A stretch of DNA of 64,000 nucleotides from Planctomycetota bacterium (GTDB lineage: Bacteria > Planctomycetota > UBA8742 > UBA2392). Below the pieces are notes generated by a model. It worked only from the letters and a program-made list of their open reading frames with translations, did no database searches and was not told where the DNA came from. A program made the translations under genes and the position numbers. The DNA is taken from NCBI GenBank assembly GCA_020845475.1, contig JADLFN010000065.1, positions 1 through 64,000 on the forward strand. The letters run 5' to 3'. Each line of letters starts with the position of its first letter. Within the stretch, counting starts at the first letter, position 1. This document shows, one piece after another, positions 42,288-50,104 of the stretch.

Positions 42288-42812
42288 ATGCAGGAACTGG
42301 GATTTTTCATGTCATTGTGCGTGGTGGGGCTGGTCGCCTACATCGTGGGCGGCTTGTTTGACTCCCGCCGGCGCGCGGCCCGGCGTGCCTACAGTGAAGC
42401 CCAGAGCGTCCAGTCCGACAGAGATTTTGAAACGGGCATCAGCGCGCTGAACCCGGTGCCCGCGGAATTCGGTGCCCGGTTTCGTAAGGCGGTGGGCGGG
42501 GCGCTGGGTGTCGAGCCTTCCAGGCTGGGCCCGCAGGACCGCATCATTGCCGACCTGCGCGTGTTTGGCTTTGACGCGATGGATCTTGCCGGCGCCCTGG
42601 AGCGGGCTTTTGACGTGCGCGTGCGCGTGGTGGATGTCGTTCGCGCCGGAACGCTGCGCAAGCTGGCGCTCCTGATCCATGAGCGCGCCCAGGAAATCAG
42701 CGACCACGAACCGCCCCTGCACCGCGACCCTGTTCCCAAAGTTCAGCCGCCCAAGTCCGACGCCGAACAGGATGGCAACAATGCACCGCCCGCGGGGCCG
42801 GTGCAAGCCTGA
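42288..42812 (+). CDS. Membrane-anchored acyl-carrier-like protein without the attachment Ser
   Basis: The 174-aa protein has one N-terminal membrane span (about residues 5-23) and a basic stop-transfer RRRAARRAY. From about 60 to 130 a domain follows the ACP pattern: GVEPSRLGPQDRIIADL, then DLAGALERAFDVRV and TLRKLALLIHE, matching ACP helices I-IV. At the phosphopantetheine site, where ACPs read DSLD, this protein reads FGFD, so the Ser is missing. A Pro/Asp-rich tail ends the protein. It probably keeps the ACP fold for protein contact only. The upstream MoxR gene may be cotranscribed. Confidence 0.7.
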   Translation: MQELGFFMSLCVVGLVAYIVGGLFDSRRRAARRAYSEAQSVQSDRDFETGISALNPVPAEFGARFRKAVGGALGVEPSRLGPQDRIIADLRVFGFDAMDLAGALERAFDVRVRVVDVVRAGTLRKLALLIHERAQEISDHEPPLHRDPVPKVQPPKSDAEQDGNNAPPAGPVQA

Positions 42813-42820
42813 GTGGCCGG

Positions 42821-43804
42821 TCAACCGTCGGCAGTGATCGCAGAGACTAGTTCCAGTTTGACGCGTTCAGCATCGGCGTTGGCCACCTGGCAGGTGCCCG
42901 CAGCCACATGGCCGCCGCCCCCGTACTTGAGCATCAATTCGCCCACGTTGGTTTTGCTGTCGCGTTTGAGAATCGACTTGCCCACCGCAAACACCGTGTT
43001 CGATTTATCTTTGCCCCACATGACGTGCATGGAGATGCTGGCCTTGGGGTAGAGCGCATAGCACATGAAGCGATTGCCTGCGTAAATGACTTCTTCCTTG
43101 CGCAGATCGAGCACGAGCATTTGTTTGTTCATGCGCCCGCAACGTACAAGCTGGTCGTTGAACAAGTGTTCGTGCTCGTGGTACAGGTCCACGCGTTCCT
43201 TGACGTCCGGGTGCTTGAGGATCTCCTCGATGTTCTTGTCGCGGCAATAGCCCATCAGATCCATCATCAACTGGTAGTTCGCAACCCGGAAATCCTTGAA
43301 GCGTCCCAGCCCGGTGCGCGGATCCATGATGAAATTCAGCAGCGTCCATGCGCGCGGGCGCGAGATGTCCTCGAGGTCGTACTGTGCGCTGTCGGCCTGG
43401 TCCACGGCCTCCATCATCGCATCGCTGACCTTCGGAAAGCGCTCACGCCCGCCGAAGTGCTGGTACACCACACGAGCCGCTGAAGGCGCCAGCGGATTGG
43501 TCACGTAGTTTGCGCTCGAGCCCACGCGCTTGAGTTCGCTGGCGTGATGGTCAAAGGCCAGGTGGACACGGGGATCAAACGGCAGGTTGGTCGTGATGTC
43601 GTTCTTGGAAAGTTCAACCTTGCCGTCCTGCACGTCTTTGGGATGCACGAACTTGACATCCGCGATCATGTCCAGCTCGCGCAACAGGATGCCGCACACG
43701 AGGCCATCGAAGTCACTGCGTGTGACCAGCCGGTACTTCTTTGTCTCCTCTTTTGCCGGCTTTGCCGACGCCTTCGGAGACGCCTTTGCTGACGCCTTTG
43801 CCAT
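42821..43804 (-). CDS. DHH-family phosphoesterase
   Basis: The 327-aa protein starts at 43804 with a Lys/Ala/Ser repeat tail (KASAKASPKASAKPAK) before the fold. The DHH domain shows TRSDFDGLVCG (Asp31, Asp33), the DHH motif in AFDHHAS, and metal-binding ADSAQYD-type residues. A DHHA1-like end GGGGHVAAGTCQV closes the protein. Relatives cleave polyphosphate, short oligonucleotides or cyclic dinucleotides; the substrate cannot be told here. It is convergent with the ACP-like gene (8 bases apart) and lies downstream of the Rrf2 gene. Confidence 0.85.
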   Translation of the reverse strand: MAKASAKASPKASAKPAKEETKKYRLVTRSDFDGLVCGILLRELDMIADVKFVHPKDVQDGKVELSKNDITTNLPFDPRVHLAFDHHASELKRVGSSANYVTNPLAPSAARVVYQHFGGRERFPKVSDAMMEAVDQADSAQYDLEDISRPRAWTLLNFIMDPRTGLGRFKDFRVANYQLMMDLMGYCRDKNIEEILKHPDVKERVDLYHEHEHLFNDQLVRCGRMNKQMLVLDLRKEEVIYAGNRFMCYALYPKASISMHVMWGKDKSNTVFAVGKSILKRDSKTNVGELMLKYGGGGHVAAGTCQVANADAERVKLELVSAITADG

Positions 43805-43863
43805 GGTGCACCTGAAGTGGCCTTTGGGGCAATATACAGTCCGGAGCGTGCGGTTGTAGTGGC

Positions 43864-44322
43864 CTAGATTTGATAGCTGGAGTCCTGGGCCCGCCGGGTC
43901 AGCGCCTGCACTTCCCACTCCTGCATGTCCGCCAGTGAAGTTCGATCAAGCACCAGGGCCATGTTTTCACTTACCCTGGTCATCACCATGCGCAAGCCGC
44001 ATGATTGCACATCGGAGCACTCATCACACGCCTTGGGCTCAGGGCCGGCACAGGGCAGAACCGCAACGGGCCCCTCGAGACTGCGAACAATATCGCCGAC
44101 CGAGATCTCGGCTGGAGAGCGTGCCAACGCATAGCCGCCGCCGCGCCCCTTCTTGCTGACCAGGAACCCGAGATTCTTGAGGTCGAGCAAAATGAGCTCC
44201 AGGAACTTGTGCGGGATGCGCTGCCGCGCGCTGATCTCGGCGATCTGGGTCAAGCCCTGCCCATGGCATTTCGCCAGCGCTGAAAGCGCCAGCAGGGCGT
44301 ACTTTGTTTTCATCGTGAGCAC
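43864..44322 (-). CDS. Rrf2-family transcriptional regulator
   Basis: The 152-aa protein begins at GTG 44322 (MLTMKTKYALLAL, the usual Rrf2 spacing to the YAL motif; ATG 44313 is the alternative). The winged helix spans residues about 5-75, including KGRGGGYALARSP wing and ISVGDIVRSLEG. The C-terminal segment has four Cys in PCAGPEPKACDECSDVQSC, the place where IscR/NsrR-type relatives bind an iron-sulfur cluster, so it may sense redox or iron. It follows the WecA-like gene by 38 bases on the same strand. Confidence 0.9.
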   Translation of the reverse strand: MLTMKTKYALLALSALAKCHGQGLTQIAEISARQRIPHKFLELILLDLKNLGFLVSKKGRGGGYALARSPAEISVGDIVRSLEGPVAVLPCAGPEPKACDECSDVQSCGLRMVMTRVSENMALVLDRTSLADMQEWEVQALTRRAQDSSYQI

Positions 44323-44360
44323 GCCAGAAGGCTAGCAATCCGCAGGCCTTTGACAAAAGC

Positions 44361-45842
44361 CTACAGCGGCTGCGTTCCGCCACGGCGTGAGCGTTCCGCT
44401 ATGCGCTGTGTGCGGCGGCTGGGCGCTTTACTACGCGCCGGTTCCAACTGTTGCAGCGCGTCCATGAACACCGGAAACAAAGGGAGCAGCAGGTGTGCCG
44501 CAAAGGCCAGGCTGGTGCGCGAGGCTTGACGGCTCTCAAGCGCAAGCCAGCCGCACTTCACGCGGCCGCCGGCATAGAGCGGAACATCAAGGGCGCGCGC
44601 ATGTTCGTGATGAGCGCCCAGTTGCCAGCAACGGGCGCCATCGGCGTCGTACAGCGCAAGCGAAGAGAGGCGCAGCAGCGACATCAGGCGCAAGACCTTG
44701 GGGTCAGACAGGGCCGTGTTTGGATTGTCGGCCCCAACTTTGGAAAGCACTTCCGCAATATCTGTGGCTGGGCCTGCGGCCAGCAGGTTGCGCGGCGAAA
44801 GATATCCGCCCAGAAAATAGACGCCGGCGTAAAGCCCAAGCGGCAATGCCAAGGCGGCGGCTGCGAAAAGCGGCTCAAAGCGGGTCAACATGGATGCGCC
44901 GGCTGCAATCGCGGCCATGGCCAGCAGCGTCGCGGCTGCCCGTCTAGAGCCGCCGTCAAAGATCCAGAGCGCAATATGATGAATGTGGCCGCGATCAGGC
45001 CGCAGCGGGCTTCGCCCCTGAATAATGCGGCGGAAGAACACCACCGTTACGTCCACAATCGGCAGCGAGAGCAGCAAGAACAAAGGTACGAGATCAATTG
45101 CGCCTTCCGGCGTGCGGACCGCCCGCAACGCCAGCGTCGCCGTGACAAAGCCAAGAAACGTGCTTCCCGAATCGCCCAAAAACGCGCGCGGCTTGCCCAG
45201 GTTCCAGCGCAGGAACGCCAGCGCCGCCACGCTTAGCGGCAGCGCCAAAGCAATTTCAGCGCTTCCGCCAAAGAAGCCCGAAGCGGCAATGCCGCACAGC
45301 CCGATGAAAGCCGCGCCGGCACAAAGCCCGTCAATGCCGTCAATCAGGTTGAATGCGTTGGTCAGCGCCACGATGAACAAGACGGTCAGCGGCAGCGAGA
45401 ACAGCCCCGTGTTGACTTCGGGCAACCCAAAGAGCGAGAAGCTGTCAAAGGAGAATCCCAGCGCCCATGCCCAGAGTCCGGCCAAGGATTGGACCGCAAG
45501 CTTGGCGATAGCACCCACGCCCTTGATGTCATCGAGTGAACCCATTGCCAAAATGGCCAGGGCGGGCAAGAGCAGGTAAACATGATTGATATCGTCGAGG
45601 TAGCTTTGCACCGAGAGTGCCTGCGAAGCCAGCAACTGCACCAGCAGGGCGGCAAACAGACCCGCAGCTATGGTCAGGCCGCCGGAGCGGGCCACGGTGT
45701 CGCCGTGTACGCCCCTCAGCTTCGGTGAATCAAGCATGCCGATGCGCCAGGCCGCCCGCCGCATGTAGCCGCCGGTCAGCAGCACAACGCCGCCCGCGGC
45801 CAGCAGGCCCATCAACAACGGAATGGTCTCAATTGCGAACAT
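44361..45842 (-). CDS. WecA/TagO-type polyprenyl-phosphate glycosyl-1-phosphate transferase
   Basis: The 493-aa integral membrane protein has ten or so spans and the family motifs on the cytoplasmic loops: GSLDDIKG, NAFNLIDGIDGL, FLGDSGSTFLGF and the terminal HIHH in RPDRGHIHH. Such enzymes start polysaccharide chains by moving a sugar-phosphate to undecaprenyl phosphate. A C-terminal cytoplasmic extension (about residues 350-493) is not part of the usual fold and has no recognised domain. It is the third gene of a leftward operon with the carbamoyltransferase and small membrane protein, spaced 3 and 7 bases apart. Confidence 0.92.
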   Translation of the reverse strand: MFAIETIPLLMGLLAAGGVVLLTGGYMRRAAWRIGMLDSPKLRGVHGDTVARSGGLTIAAGLFAALLVQLLASQALSVQSYLDDINHVYLLLPALAILAMGSLDDIKGVGAIAKLAVQSLAGLWAWALGFSFDSFSLFGLPEVNTGLFSLPLTVLFIVALTNAFNLIDGIDGLCAGAAFIGLCGIAASGFFGGSAEIALALPLSVAALAFLRWNLGKPRAFLGDSGSTFLGFVTATLALRAVRTPEGAIDLVPLFLLLSLPIVDVTVVFFRRIIQGRSPLRPDRGHIHHIALWIFDGGSRRAAATLLAMAAIAAGASMLTRFEPLFAAAALALPLGLYAGVYFLGGYLSPRNLLAAGPATDIAEVLSKVGADNPNTALSDPKVLRLMSLLRLSSLALYDADGARCWQLGAHHEHARALDVPLYAGGRVKCGWLALESRQASRTSLAFAAHLLLPLFPVFMDALQQLEPARSKAPSRRTQRIAERSRRGGTQPL

Positions 45843-45845
45843 GCT

Positions 45846-46265
45846 CTATCCGACAATGAGGAAGACTATGGAGGCCGCGCTGATTGCCGCCGTCAGCGCG
45901 ATCATCCAGGCCGTGGCAGGAACCATGCGCTTGAACTGCGCAATCGCGCCGCCGAAAATCACGATCGTCGCCGCAAAGCAGGTGGTCGCGAAACCGATGA
46001 TCACGCTCGTGAAGTCAAAGCGGTTCTGGGTTACCGAGAGGCTTCCGCCCTGGCTGACAAGACTGGCATTGCCGGGCGTGGACACGCCCAGATTGAAACG
46101 GGCGAAATAAGCCACCGCCAGCGCTAACAGCCCCAGCATGCACAGGCCAATGCACACCAGCGAGATCTCGCGCCCCAGCGCGCGCACTTCCGTGGCAAGG
46201 CTCTCCTTGCGCGCGGCTTCGCTTGCGGGATCGTAGATGCGGTCAATTTCCAGGTTGCCAGCCAT
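45846..46265 (-). CDS. Small three-span membrane protein
   Basis: The 139-aa protein has a charged N-terminal tail (about 30 residues), membrane spans at about 33-53, 85-106 and 117-138, and a Ser/Thr/Gly-rich outer loop between the first two. No family is recognised. Gene spacing (7 bases behind the carbamoyltransferase, 3 ahead of the WecA-like gene) shows it belongs to the polysaccharide operon, perhaps as a helper of the transferase. Confidence 0.8.
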   Translation of the reverse strand: MAGNLEIDRIYDPASEAARKESLATEVRALGREISLVCIGLCMLGLLALAVAYFARFNLGVSTPGNASLVSQGGSLSVTQNRFDFTSVIIGFATTCFAATIVIFGGAIAQFKRMVPATAWMIALTAAISAASIVFLIVG

Positions 46266-46272
46266 TCTATTC

Positions 46273-48093
46273 CTATGTAGTTACGCGGCTCTGCCCGCTC
46301 CGCGCTTTCTTCTGTTCGCCAGTAGAACGTCGCACATCCGCGTGTCTTCGAATCAAGTAAGTGCCAAGCACAACGGCGTCCATCTGCGTGCGCGCAAAGC
46401 AGTCGAGTGCCTGCGCCGGTGTACACACAATCGGCTCGTTCTCGTTGAAACTGGTGTTGAGCAGCACCGGTGTGCCGGTTTGCCTGCCGAATTCCGAAAT
46501 CAGGCCGTGATAAAGCGGCTGATCGCGCTTGTTCACGGTCTGCACGCGGCCTGTGTTGTCCACGTGGTTAACGGCCGCCAGCTCGGTGCGTCTAGCCGCG
46601 CGGGTACGGTAAACCATGAGCATGAAGGGCGAGGGATGCGCGCTCTCAAAGTAATCCGAAAGGCGCTCCTCAAGAATGCTCGGGGCAAAGGGCCGGAAGT
46701 ACTCGCGATGCTTGATGCGCGCGTTGAGCAACTCCTTCATGCCCGGGTGGCCGGGGTGGGCCAGAATGCTGCGCTGACCGAGCGCGCGCGGGCCCCACTC
46801 CATGGCTCCCTGGAACCAGCCGACAACCTTGCCCTGTGCGATCTCGGCAGCGGTTTCGTGCAGGAGCTTGGCTTCATCCAGGCGCGTGACGGTTAAGGGC
46901 GGCCCATGGGTCGCCCCTGCGAAGTCGCTGATTTCGCGGCCGATTTCTTCGTCTGAGAAGCTTGAACCCCATGCCGCGTGGCGCACTTCAAAGCGCGGCT
47001 GGCCGGCCTTTGCGCTCAAATACGCGGCCACGCCAATGGCCGTGCCGTCATCGCCGGCGGCGGGCTGAACGTAGAGGCGTTTGAACGGCGTTTGTTCGAG
47101 CAACTTGCCGTTGGCCACGCTGTTGAGCGCGACACCGCCCGCAAGGCACAGATCAGTCAAGCCGGTTTTTTCGTGCAACGCGCGCGCGATGTGCACGAAC
47201 GCCTGCTCCAGACGCTGTTGCAGCGAAGCCGCGATGTCGCGATCGCGCTGGGTAATCGTTTCCGCTGGGCCATGTGCGCGTGGTGGCCCCAGCTCTTTGG
47301 AAAGCAGGCGCGTGAACAGGTGTTCAAAGTGCGGGCTGCCGTATTCGTCGGTCCCCGTCTCGACGCCTTCGGTGTGATGGTTGAAAAAACTCAGGTCGAG
47401 TTCAAAGCGCCCGCCTGCCTTGAAGCGCAGCAGCCTTTCAAAGAAGGCCGCGAATTTCGGCTCGCCATAAGGCGCGAGCCCCATGACCTTGCCTTCATCG
47501 CCGTAGCGGTCGTAGCCGATGAACTGGCAGATGGCCGTGTACAAGATGCCCAGGCTGTGCGGGTAAGTGACGCGCCAAAGCGGCTTGAGCTTCGAGCCCT
47601 CACCCACAGCCGCAAGGCAGCTTGCAAAATCCCCAAAGCCGTCAAGCGTCAGCACGGCTGCGCGCTCAAAGGGGCTGCAAAGAAAGGCGCTGGCGGCATG
47701 GCTGACGTGGTGCTCAACGCGTCGCACTTGCGCGCGCAGAGAAGCGCGCGGCGCGCCCATGGCATCGCAAAGTTGCTCTTCAAGGCCGGCAAGCGAGGCG
47801 CGATCTTTCAGACGTTTCTTGGCCACCTTGCCGATCCCGCCAAGATGCTTGAGCACATAGCTTGCCTTAGCCACAAGGTTGGCGCGCGAATCACGAGCGA
47901 TGCCGACTTCATCAAGATCGGAAAGCGATGCGCCGCCGATGCGCAATACTTCGGCGACGGCGAGTGCGGGAAACCCCGCGCAATGCTTGATGCGATTGAG
48001 GCGCTCCTCGGCAACAGCCGCCACGAGCCGGCCATCGGCGTAAAGAGCCGCGGCTGCGTCCGCGTGATGCGCGTTGATGCCCAGCACAAGCAT
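46273..48093 (-). CDS. NodU/CmcH-family carbamoyltransferase
   Basis: The 607-aa protein starts at 48093 (GGCGGAAC upstream and a promoter at proper distance). The N-terminal ASKHA-fold YrdC-partner-like domain shows MLVLGINAHHADAAAAL, EERLNRIKH, the metal-binding HHVSHAASAF and TLDGFGD. The C-terminal half has GWFQGAMEWGPRALGQRSIL and FRPFAPSIL of carbamoyltransferase C domains. Relatives carbamoylate sugars (Nod factors, antibiotics, surface glycans) using carbamoyl phosphate and ATP. With the WecA-like transferase behind it, the likely role is decoration of a polyprenyl-linked surface glycan. Confidence 0.92.
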   Translation of the reverse strand: MLVLGINAHHADAAAALYADGRLVAAVAEERLNRIKHCAGFPALAVAEVLRIGGASLSDLDEVGIARDSRANLVAKASYVLKHLGGIGKVAKKRLKDRASLAGLEEQLCDAMGAPRASLRAQVRRVEHHVSHAASAFLCSPFERAAVLTLDGFGDFASCLAAVGEGSKLKPLWRVTYPHSLGILYTAICQFIGYDRYGDEGKVMGLAPYGEPKFAAFFERLLRFKAGGRFELDLSFFNHHTEGVETGTDEYGSPHFEHLFTRLLSKELGPPRAHGPAETITQRDRDIAASLQQRLEQAFVHIARALHEKTGLTDLCLAGGVALNSVANGKLLEQTPFKRLYVQPAAGDDGTAIGVAAYLSAKAGQPRFEVRHAAWGSSFSDEEIGREISDFAGATHGPPLTVTRLDEAKLLHETAAEIAQGKVVGWFQGAMEWGPRALGQRSILAHPGHPGMKELLNARIKHREYFRPFAPSILEERLSDYFESAHPSPFMLMVYRTRAARRTELAAVNHVDNTGRVQTVNKRDQPLYHGLISEFGRQTGTPVLLNTSFNENEPIVCTPAQALDCFARTQMDAVVLGTYLIRRHADVRRSTGEQKKARSGQSRVTT

Positions 48094-48124
48094 GATGTTC
48101 CGCCCAGAGTTGTTGGCTCGATTT

Positions 48125-48155
48125 ATTATAGAAGGTCCGGCAATCGATTCGCCAA
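48125..48155 (-). promoter_or_regulatory. Promoter of the carbamoyltransferase operon
   Basis: On the minus strand TATAAT (48130-48125) is preceded after 19 bases by TTGGCG (48155-48150). The predicted start near 48117 leaves a leader of about 24 bases to the chosen ATG at 48093. The -10 is perfect; the -35 is weak and the spacing long. Confidence 0.5.
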
Positions 48156-48317
48156 AGTCTCGCGTGTAATTAGCACAGCCTGCAGATTTCCCGGGCTTTG
48201 CGGTCATCCGCATGGTGATTCCGTGGTTGCGCGGCTCAAAGTTGGAAGCGGGATACCGGAGAAAAAACTTCACGGAAACGCTTGCGACTTCGAGTCAACT
48301 CAGTAGCCCTGTTACCC

Positions 48318-50042
48318 ATGAAGCTGAGGCCCGACGAAATCGTTCAGCTTTTCCTGGCCGTGGCGGCGCTGCTTGGCGTCGGGCGCGCGCTGGGCGAGCT
48401 TGCACGCAAGCTGGGCCAGCCCTCGGTGCTGGGCGAAATGCTTGCGGGTATCGTGCTCGGGCCCACCGTGCTGGGCTATTTTGCGCCTGAAGCGATGCTC
48501 TATCTGTTTCCAGCGACAGGCAGCGTGCCCATCGCGCTTGATGCCCTGACCACCGTTGCAATTTCACTGTTCCTGCTGGTGGCCGGCATGGAAGTGGATC
48601 TTTCCACGATGTTCCGCCAGGGCCGCGTCGCCGTGGGTGTCGGCGTGGGCAGCACCCTTTTGCCTTTTGCACTTGGGTTTGGTGTTTTCTACTTCGGCGC
48701 GGCTGGCGGAGGCTCAACCGGCACCGGCACATTGATCTTCGCGCTGTTCATGGCAACTGCGCTCTCGATCTCGGCCCTGCCCGTGATCGCCAAGACGCTG
48801 CTTGACCTCGGCATGTACCGCAGCGACATCGGCATGTTGATCGTCGCCGTTGCCATCTTCAACGATCTCGTGGGCTGGATCGTGTTTGCGCTTGTGCTCA
48901 GTCTCATGGGCGGGGGCCACGGCCATCGTTTTGATGTGGGGGAAACCGTAACGCTGACACTGGGTTTTGCTGCCATCATGCTCACGATCGGTCGCTGGTT
49001 CATCAACGCCATTTTGCCGTGGCTTCAGGCCCATTTGAGCTGGCCGGGCGGCGTGCTGGGATTTGCCCTGACAATTACGCTCGCCGGCGCCGCGTTCACG
49101 GAGTGGATTGGCGTTCACGCCATCTTTGGCGCATTCCTGGTGGGTGTGGCACTGGGTGATTCGCAGCATCTGCGCGAGCGCACCCGCACCACGATTGACC
49201 AGTTCGTTTCGTTCGTGTTCGCTCCGCTGTTTTTTGCCAGCATTGGCCTGCGCGTGGACTTTGTGGCTGACTTTGACTGGATGCTCGTCAGCGTGATTTT
49301 CGTGCTGGCGTGTGCGGGCAAGATCATAGGCAGCGGCGTAGCGGCAAGGCTGTTAGGCATGCCTGCTCGCCAAAGCTGGGCGGTGGGCTTTGGCCTCAAT
49401 GCGCGCGGCGCCATGGAAATCATTCTTGGGTTGCTCGCGCTCGATGCCGGGCTGATCGACAAGCGCATGTTCGTGGCCCTGGTAGTAATGGCGCTGGGCA
49501 CCTCGATGCTCGCCGGCCCCGTGATGCTCCGCCTGTTGCAGCGCAAGAAATCACGGCGTTTTACGGCTCTTGTCGGCGCGGGCAGCTTCATCCCTGAAAT
49601 GCGCGCCACGGATCGTTTCAAGGCTATCCTTGAACTCGTGCCGGTATCGGGCGCCAGAGGCGTTGACCTGGCAGCCGCGTCGGATGCCGTGATTGAGCGC
49701 GAGCGCGTAATCCCAACCGGCCTGGGCAACGGCATTGCATTGCCCCACGCGCGAATCAAGGGATTGGCCGCGCCGCAGATCGCGATGGGGATTTCCAAGC
49801 AGGGCATTGACTTTGATTCGCCCGACGGCGAGCCGGCGCACATCATCTGCATCATCCTCACGCCGCAAGAGGACCAGACGACGGCGTTGGAACTGTACCG
49901 CGACATCCTGACAACGTTCAAAGACAAAGACTTCCGCGAAAAGGTCCTGCGGGTCAAAAGCTATACCGAATTGCTCGCACTGCTCGCGAGTGGCACCGGG
50001 CCCCGCCCGGGCGAAGCCACCGTCGCGCCCGCCGCGCATTGA
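48318..50042 (+). CDS. Kef-type cation/proton antiporter fused to a PTS EIIA domain
   Basis: The protein is 574 aa. Residues about 5-400 form a CPA2 antiporter with 12-13 spans (GQPSVLGEMLAGIVLGPTVLG, TVAISLFLLVAGME, RGAMEIILG). Residues about 425-570 are a PtsN/EIIA(Ntr)-like domain with the phosphorylatable His in GLGNGIALPHARIKG. Fusion suggests that phosphorylation of the EIIA part controls ion transport, as PtsN does for K+ systems in proteobacteria (inference). No Shine-Dalgarno is evident before the chosen ATG. The gene is divergent from the polysaccharide operon. Confidence 0.92.
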   Translation: MKLRPDEIVQLFLAVAALLGVGRALGELARKLGQPSVLGEMLAGIVLGPTVLGYFAPEAMLYLFPATGSVPIALDALTTVAISLFLLVAGMEVDLSTMFRQGRVAVGVGVGSTLLPFALGFGVFYFGAAGGGSTGTGTLIFALFMATALSISALPVIAKTLLDLGMYRSDIGMLIVAVAIFNDLVGWIVFALVLSLMGGGHGHRFDVGETVTLTLGFAAIMLTIGRWFINAILPWLQAHLSWPGGVLGFALTITLAGAAFTEWIGVHAIFGAFLVGVALGDSQHLRERTRTTIDQFVSFVFAPLFFASIGLRVDFVADFDWMLVSVIFVLACAGKIIGSGVAARLLGMPARQSWAVGFGLNARGAMEIILGLLALDAGLIDKRMFVALVVMALGTSMLAGPVMLRLLQRKKSRRFTALVGAGSFIPEMRATDRFKAILELVPVSGARGVDLAAASDAVIERERVIPTGLGNGIALPHARIKGLAAPQIAMGISKQGIDFDSPDGEPAHIICIILTPQEDQTTALELYRDILTTFKDKDFREKVLRVKSYTELLALLASGTGPRPGEATVAPAAH

Positions 50043-50104
50043 ACTGACATTCTCTCGTTTCAGACTACGGCGCGGCTGCGGTCCCCAAGCTACACTCCCC
50101 GCCC

